From Tetmemena sp. SeJ-2015 (taxonomy: Eukaryota > Ciliophora > Spirotrichea > Sporadotrichida > Oxytrichidae): a stretch of 64,000 bases of DNA. The stretch is from contig JAJKFJ010022537.1 of NCBI GenBank assembly GCA_027382625.1, positions 62,001 to 126,000 of the forward strand, in the 5' to 3' direction. Shown piece after piece: positions 57,972 through 64,000 of the stretch; the first letter of the stretch is position 1; each line of letters begins with the position of its first letter. The translations under genes were made by a program, and so were the position numbers. Under the pieces are notes generated by a model. That model had not been told where the DNA came from. It did not search any database and worked only from the letters and a program-made list of their open reading frames with translations.

Positions 57972-58814
57972 TCATAAAATTTGCAAAGACAATTAGAAAA
58001 AAGCGACAGTTGCCACTGCTAGCAAACTCCAAGAGATGTATTAAGCCCCTTGGTAGGTTATTTCAAAAATCGTTGGTGTGCCGTTTGTAAATGGATTCGA
58101 AGCCAAAAACATGATGCCAGAGTCTATCGAAAGCGTAAAGCTGTTGTTAGTGACTAGCGTGTATTAGGACATTTCATATTGCGAGAGGAGGGTGAAATCC
58201 TCAACTGTTGTTGAGCTGGACTTGTAGGTGATGTTTGCTTTATTAGATGATGATATTTTAAGAAGGCCTTTGAGAGAAGTCCCTTTAATTTAGTTGATGA
58301 ACTGGACTGGACATATCTGGCTCTTGGCAAGTGTAACGAGATGGTCCTCGCATTATCCCCAAAGTAGTCCTGAGTTATTAGGTAAGAGTTGAAGCACTGA
58401 GAGTCGCTCGAATTCACGTTTGTACTATAAATTCATTATGGAAAAATTATGAGAATGGTGTATATGATATAATATACTATTGACTCCACAGGCGCTCATT
58501 AGGTTTGATTTGAAGGTGTTCTTATTGCAGGAGGTATCTGTGCTGGCAGATCTGCAACTGTAGTTGGTAGTATTTGTGGCGCATAGAGTGTAGAGCGAGC
58601 CCAGACAAGCAACGCAAGATTAGAAGTCATTATACAATTGGATTCCTTGCGCCTGCTTTACCAAGCTACTCATTAGAATAACACAGACTATCAAAAGCCA
58701 GCTTCTCCCAGAAAGAAAGCCAAATTTCCTTAGTCTATGATATGTTGGAAGATTACTACTAGCATTTGGATTGGGATTTAGTAAGACTTGATAGTTATTT
58801 TGAGATTGCTCCAT
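57972..58814 (-). CDS. Small cysteine-rich membrane protein
   Basis: It starts MEQSQNNYQVLLNPNPNASS. A basic stretch and a hydrophobic helix (SWLLIVCVILMSSLVKQAQG) act as a signal-anchor or signal peptide. The ectodomain has paired cysteines and N-glycosylation-type sequons (FQSCVACLGSLYTLCATNTT, SCRSASTDTSCNKNT). A Ser/Thr-rich middle follows, then a C-terminal helix (ISWSLLAVATVAFFQLSLQI). About 255 residues after one IES. No family is recognised. The topology suggests a surface or endomembrane protein. Confidence 0.65.
58429..58480. other. IES, pointer TACTAT (ATAGTA coding)
   Basis: The repeat lies at 58423-58428 and 58475-58480. Removal joins SACGVNS to TNVNSSDSQCF. Confidence 0.9.
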
Positions 58815-58942
58815 TGAATTATTAATTGATAATTAAATTTAAACTATAATCTGATCTCACTCTTGATAACTTACTATCTGTATTAACATCACACTACTAG
58901 TCTACTCAAACCACTTATCATTAAAATTTGAAGTCACTGCTC

Positions 58943-61756
58943 TCAACTGATGCCGTAATTAGTCTCAAAGTACTCCTCCACCATCTGTATTAGGAAGTTC
59001 TTGCTCCCCTTAGTAGGCATGCCCTTCACAGTTAAGAACTCCTTCAAGAAAACTACTTGCGCCTTTGCGAGGTTGCCTTCCCTTATCATAGAAGCGAATT
59101 TCTTTTCACTCTCATCCATACCAGCGTAAGGGTCATCTTCCTTTTTCTTCTTGGAGGCTTTTCCCTTTTAAGCGAGCTTTGGAAGCAGCGGGCTTCTTGG
59201 CTGCTTGCTAAGACTAGGACTGTGACTGTGATTCTCTGGCTTGAGAGTTTTGGGATCTACCTCTGCGAGCTGGCTTCTTCTCTTCCTCTTCGCTCTCATC
59301 GTCATCCACTATGAAGTAGATTATAAAATATAAAACTTCAATTGGCATAGGATAGTTTGAAGTCATTGATATCACTAGCATCATCGCTGTCTTCTTCCTC
59401 CTCTTCGTCGCTGTCCTTGCCCTTCTTCTTGGGGTTGCGCTTGGGCTTCTTGGCATTCTTCTTCTCCATCTTGCTGGGTGGCTCCTTCCTCTTCTTGCTT
59501 GGCTAGGAGGCCTAAGGCAACTCCTTCTCATCGTCATCAGATCAATCAATAACAAATATCATTCCATTATCATAATTGAATTTTTAAAGATTCCATTACC
59601 ACATCCTGAACAGCTGCTTTAGCTCCTCTGCCTCTTCCTCGACCTGCTCCATTTGTTTGGGGTATCATCAAATACGAAAATAAAGGATGCAGTTACTTGA
59701 CTATTCTGAGTTGAGGAAGCTCCTCCTCTAGTACCTCCTCGACCGCCTCTTCCTCCTCGAGTGCCTCCTCTGGCTCCTCCTCTTCCTCTGCCTGCTCCCT
59801 AAGAGCATGCAGGGTCCTCCTCGTAACCGTCAAAGAACACATCTTTGAACCTCTGGATTACAGGCTCAAATTAAAAAAATCAAAAATAAAATAGTCTGAT
59901 GATTTGAATTTCTGCATGCCCTCATAATCTGGTTGGAGATGATCTTCAACCTATTCAGGCTCATTTTCATTGAGTGCAAGCGCTTGCAGACCAGAATAGA
60001 ACTACTGGATGGAAGGGTTATCGAAGTTCCTTGAATTGAAGTCGATGTAACCTAATTTTGCTCAATTAATGGTGAGAATTTAATAATTATATTCAATGGT
60101 TTACATGTTCTTGACCATGAGCTTGGCTGCTTGCTTTTCCTCCTTTGAGAGCTGTTCGAAAATACTTGGGTCATCCTCGTTCTTGATATCTTCACCGAAC
60201 CCGGCTGCTTCAAAGATTCCATTGATGTCTCTGATATCATCAGCATAAGGCAAGAAGATCAGTTGGAAGCCTGGGGGAGTCTGGAAACCATCCTCTTCGT
60301 CTACTTTCTCCTTCTAGGGAAGCAGAGCACAGAAGCGCACTATTGAGTTATCTCTAGGGATGAATCTCACTATCGCAATAAACATCTTTTATATTCTATG
60401 CACTTAATAATTGTCGCAATCTTATCCTCTGCTATCATTTCGTTGATATTCTAATAATCTTAAACTCTATTATATATCAGTTTAAAATTGATTAGAGCAT
60501 CCATAGCTTGTGAGGAGCCTGTAACTCTCTTCTCGTCTGGGTATACGAAGTAGCTATGCTTTATGTTATGGAACACTTTCAGTGCTGATCTGGGTTTGAA
60601 GCCCATAAGTTTCATGCCAGTGCTATCAAAGTACTTGATTGACTTCACATCCTCAGCGGACATGGGAATCTTCTCCCCTCCGACTGGGAAATGAGTGGCA
60701 ATTTGATTCCTGTAAAGAACTGACCCAGTTTCCTAGCAGATGAATCTTTGAGTCGACTTAAGCAACTTGTTATTGAGTGCATTTACTTTAGCAGCTCCCG
60801 GTTTCTTGACTGGCATGACAGTTGTGAAGAAGTTAAGAGCGATCTATGCCTGGGGTGTGATAGAGAACAGACACTTTCCTTGAGTCCTCTTTCTGAACTC
60901 CTTCATCCTAATCCTCTTCATCAACTCTGAGATCCTGCTCTGAGTTCCTTATATGCCAAGTATCTCCGAAAACTGCTCCTCCTCATCGAATTGAATGATA
61001 TTGGCATAGAACTTCTTGACATTGAATTCCGCTCTCTACTAACTCGCTTTGGGCATTGGGAACAATTCAATATCAACTCCCAACTAGGAGAGATCGTTTG
61101 CTCTCTACTGCGCCATGACTTTATCACTTTCACTGCCTGGATTGTCTTCATTGGTGAACAAGAAGATTCTTTTATTATAGCTCTGCTTCTCTATAACTTT
61201 GAACTCTTAGTGGCAAATTTAAAGTGCTTCAAAGAGAGGAGTCTGAGTTTCTTTGGCTGCAAAGCCGTACCTCTGAGTAAAATCCTTGCAGCTTATTTTC
61301 AAGTTGCTTAATTGCTTGAGCGTCTGGTGAGTCCAGCTTCTATAGCACACATATGTTGTTAAAGTTGAAAGAGTTGTCAGTGCTCTTGCTTCCATAGAGC
61401 ACAATTCCAATCTTGTCATTATCACTTGTAATGATCTTGGTTTTCATGAAACTTAGGCATGCCTCCAGCACTTGATGCACATTGGGTGGGTGGCCCTCGC
61501 CATTGTGCGGGTTCGGCAAGTGCATGGACTTGTGGCAATCTATCAGGAAAACGACTGAGTCACGATTCTATTTCAACTCTTCTGCTTCCTTTGCATCCAT
61601 ACCAAATAGAAACATGTCTTGATTCATTACAAATATTAGAGGAGGAAAAGATTAACCTTTAAATAGAGGGTTAAAAATATTTCTCTGATTGTTTCCACCC
61701 TCTCCACCTTCTTCTCCATCTTGACCATCGTTGTCAAATAAGTCTTCAAAGTCCAT
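58943..61756 (-). CDS. XRCC6: Ku70 DNA end-binding protein
   Basis: Ku70 pairs with Ku80 to bind broken DNA ends for non-homologous end joining. It starts MDFEDLFDNDGQDGEE. The von Willebrand A-like domain has DSVVFLIDCHKSMHLPNP, FMKTKIITSDNDKIGIVLYG, NSFNFNNICVLQKLDSPDAQ. The central core includes KYFDSTGMKLMGFKPRSALK, RFIPRDNSIVRFCALLPQKE and DINGIFEAAGF. After the core come an unusual arginine-glycine-rich stretch (GAGRGRGGARGGTRGGRGG), a lysine/acidic linker (KPKRNPKKKGKDSDEEE), and a SAP-like C-terminus (NLAKAQVVFLKEFLTVKGMP) ending NYGIS. Several IESs, one listed. In other ciliates Ku is needed for rejoining DNA during genome rearrangement. Confidence 0.9.
59654..59705. other. IES in Ku70, pointer ATT (AAT coding)
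   Basis: ATT occurs at 59651-59653 and 59703-59705. Removal joins RGGASSTQN to GAGRGRGRGAKAA in frame. The short pointer makes this less certain than the others. Confidence 0.7.
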
Positions 61757-62003
61757 TTTTGCAGCTCTGTTTAAAGTTTTCCGCTAAGATTTAAAATATA
61801 ATAATATACTGACCCAAAATCACTATTCTGGTTCAAATTCATCATCATTCATTTGAAGAAGAGAGTGATGGAAACTAGTGATTATTATATTGTTAGACTA
61901 ATATAATGTTATTGCACAGTCATTCTATATATAAAGACTATTTCTATCATCTTCTTAGATCCATCTTTCTATATTGCTGTTTCCTTCTTTCCCGAGTCCT
62001 CTG

Positions 62004-63270
62004 TCACTATTTATAAACAAGCTGAGACTTGAAGAGGGTCTGCCCAGCTTTGAAGATCATATTGTCATAAATTTTAAACAGCTCGTCAACGAATAACCAG
62101 GTGCCGTTCGTGCTCAGCTTTTAACCATCGCCGTCTGTCAACAGCCAGTGACCTTCTTTGAACTCAATGCTATAACACTTTTAGGAGGCCGGATTAATCT
62201 TACCACAAACTTTAAAAAAAGGATGAGTATGAAAGTATATTTTACCAGCATTGCAAACGAGAAAGTGAAGAGTCGTCGAATTTGATGTCACAGTTAGTCA
62301 TTCTGCCTATTCTGATGATGCCTGAGTTTTCTGAGAAAGTAAAGGTCTAATCAGTCTTTGGCCCATCTAAGAATTTGCACTGGATCTTGGAAGTCTTATC
62401 TTGCTTATTGTCACAAAATTGTACCACCATGTGAGAATCTCCAAATGATATTATATATCCATGTTTCAATATCTATAGAGGAATTTAGATAAAGCAATTT
62501 TGATTTATTACCAAGGGCACGTCCAGTCTCACAAATGTTCCCGAGCCATCTCCTAAATCTCTCAGATAGTAAGACTTATTGTCTATCAATATAAAGTCCA
62601 TCAATTCACTTTTATGTCCATGTTATATTTGATGATGAGATGGCGCTTGCCGATCCCTGCATCAGTCGAGGGAATCACGAAATCATTGAACACTTCTCCA
62701 TTCCTTCCTGCCTCTTGCGAACCCACTATGGTGCACCCATCGCTTTTATTTCTCTTAGAGCCGATTAACCCACAAGCATTAATTTTCAAAACTGTGTTTT
62801 TATCAACTGCCAAACCCTCAACCACCTAACAGCATATTTATTTATTGAAAGTGGTTTCGATCTCACCATTATATGCAGTTGAGGCGCTTTATTTATTTCC
62901 TCCTTCGGTATGACAAATCCAGCTTATGGGATGTCTAGCATAGGGTGATTTATCTACACATGTAATTAGTTTTCAAAATATAAAGAATAGAACAACAATA
63001 AAAGTAATTAAGAATAATCCTGCTGCTCATTAAAAGAAGCTTCTTATTCTTCCCAAATTAAGTTTTATGGTTACTAACATCTTAGACCTCTCCGTTTGCA
63101 GTTTAGCCATTTGCACCTCCATTAGAAGTACCGCTCCCTCTGCCTTTCTCTTTATCTTGATATCCCTAATTAAGCTGTTAGAGCGGTCAATAAAATACTG
63201 TTTGATTGGTGATGATATCACTTTGTTTATCCGCTCTGTTATCTGAGCAACAGCAGGCCGCTTAACCCAT
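62004..63270 (-). CDS. Twin FHA-domain protein with N-terminal MGxxxC motif
   Basis: FHA domains bind phosphothreonine. It starts MGQAACCCSDNRADKQSD, a candidate N-myristoylation/palmitoylation signal. FHA 1: DGCTIVGSQEAGRNGEVFND, FVIPSTDAGIGKRHLIIKYN, YYLRDLGDGSGTFVRLDVPL. FHA 2: SGIIRIGRMTNCDIKFDDSS, LSRLQC, EGHWLLTDGDG, LSTNGTWLFVDELFKIYDNM, IFKAGQTLFKSQLVYK. The order R.GR..CDI..SR..C..DG...NGTW is typical of FHA. Inserts near 62240 (intron-like GTAAAATAT..) and 62480-62620 separate the parts, and an in-frame TGA after NQTVFY implies another unresolved insert. I see no kinase or other catalytic domain. Confidence 0.75.
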
Positions 63271-63385
63271 TTTATGAACAATTATAATTTAAACATCTCA
63301 CTTCCAACTTTATTTAAAAGACTCAGTTTTAACATTTGAATTCAATATACTCGTTTATCTCTTTGAATTATCCATTTTCTATATA

Positions 63386-64000
63386 TCAAGGTTAAATTAG
63401 ATCAATAAAGAGAGAAAGATTTTGCACACTAGGCTTACCTAATTGCTTAGCCGCATTTCTGTAATGAGTACTGGAATGCTCATTAAAAACTTCTACTATT
63501 TACTTACCCTGTCCTGTACCGCTTTGAATCACCAAGGCTTGATGATGACTTTATAGCTGCTGCATTTCTTTCTTCTTCTAAAGTATGCTTAGGTTCTACT
63601 GATGATGCTAAATCTTCGCAGAGTTGAGGCGGGTGTTTTAATTCAAGTTCAGATTCAGCTACAATCCGTTCAAGGTGTTTTACTGAAGGATCTGATTGGT
63701 AGTTGCTGTATTTTATGAAGCGGCTGCTGAAGTGGAGATTGACTTCGCCCCATGAGAAGTTGCATTTGAGTTTGCAGCTGCCCTTTTATTCAGCATCATG
63801 GAGTGGGAGGTGGATCGCTCAGCTGACATTTGCACTCTGGACTTATAGATATAGGGGGCAGTTGAAGATCCTACCGTCTGATTCGTAGCCTGATACTGTC
63901 CCTGGATAGATGGTCTCTTTAGATCAATGGAATAAAAAGATAAAATGAAACTCATGGACTGTTGATTGTGAATGAATAGACTTGAGTTTACAGCGCTGCT
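63386..64000 (-). CDS. Q/S/N-rich protein, 5' partial
   Basis: The minus strand is open from the window edge to TGA 63388-63386 with TAR = Gln. It reads DLKRPSIQGQYQATNQTVGS, KSRVQMSAERSTSHSMMLNK and a Q-rich end (KIQHHQQNLSILQKKKEMQQ, NEHSSTHYRNAAKQLGKPS). Low complexity, no domain recognised. The start is outside the window. No IES is needed in this part. Confidence 0.55.

Noticed and set aside
1..64000. TBE transposons or internal telomeric C4A4/G4T4 tracts
   Set aside because: I looked for CCCCAAAA-type repeats and transposase-like frames and saw none. The nested genes are host genes, not mobile elements.

Overview
The window reads as germline (micronuclear) DNA of a hypotrich-type ciliate in the Oxytricha/Stylonychia/Tetmemena style. 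TAA and TAG are used freely as glutamine codons and TGA is the only stop. Conserved genes are cut by short AT-rich inserts of mostly about 25-120 bp. Each insert is flanked by a short direct repeat, and removing the insert plus one repeat copy restores a conserved reading frame. These are internal eliminated sequences (IESs) with their pointers, lying between macronuclear-destined segments (MDSs). A few short GT..AG introns are present as well. No C4A4/G4T4 telomeric tract, TBE-type transposase or tRNA was seen. Many genes also carry single-base frame breaks, mostly next to homopolymers, which look like assembly indels.

Layout. 1-7.1 kb: the 3' end of an unknown gene, a divergent alpha-tubulin and a long Q/N-rich protein. 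7.3-14.1 kb: NUDC, a TMEM135-like protein, a Q/N-rich protein and ELOF1. 14.5-21.7 kb: a kinesin-4 (KIF21-like) with motor, coiled coil and WD40 domain. 21.7-24.4 kb: an interleaved pair, a cyclic-nucleotide-binding-like gene on + and a mitochondrial-type protein on -, whose last segment is inverted. 24.6-26.8 kb: a catalase homologue that lacks its haem-ligand and distal histidine residues. 28-32.1 kb: a protein kinase and an unknown AT-rich gene. 32.3-34.8 kb: a Q/S-rich protein. 35.2-43.5 kb: insulin-degrading enzyme (IDE) split into a + part and an inverted - part with a complete EIF3H gene between them, then WDR24, which probably has one small inverted segment. 43.7-49.2 kb: BMS1, interrupted by about 2.2 kb that holds a complete pyruvate dehydrogenase protein-X-like gene. 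49.5-64 kb: a run of minus-strand genes, namely a PPPDE peptidase-TPR protein, a protein with DIDGA motifs, an FAD amino-acid oxidoreductase, a small membrane protein, Ku70, a twin-FHA protein and a 5'-truncated Q/S-rich protein.

The genes are mostly unrelated housekeeping and cytoskeletal functions, so this is not an operon or a functional cluster. The interest is in their arrangement. Two genes have terminal segments inverted and joined through unusually long pointers (12 and 14 bp), a third probably has an internal inversion, and two complete genes sit inside the rearranging space of another gene. In the germline these genes can only be read after programmed DNA rearrangement. One of them, Ku70, belongs to the repair family used by other ciliates to rejoin DNA after such excision.
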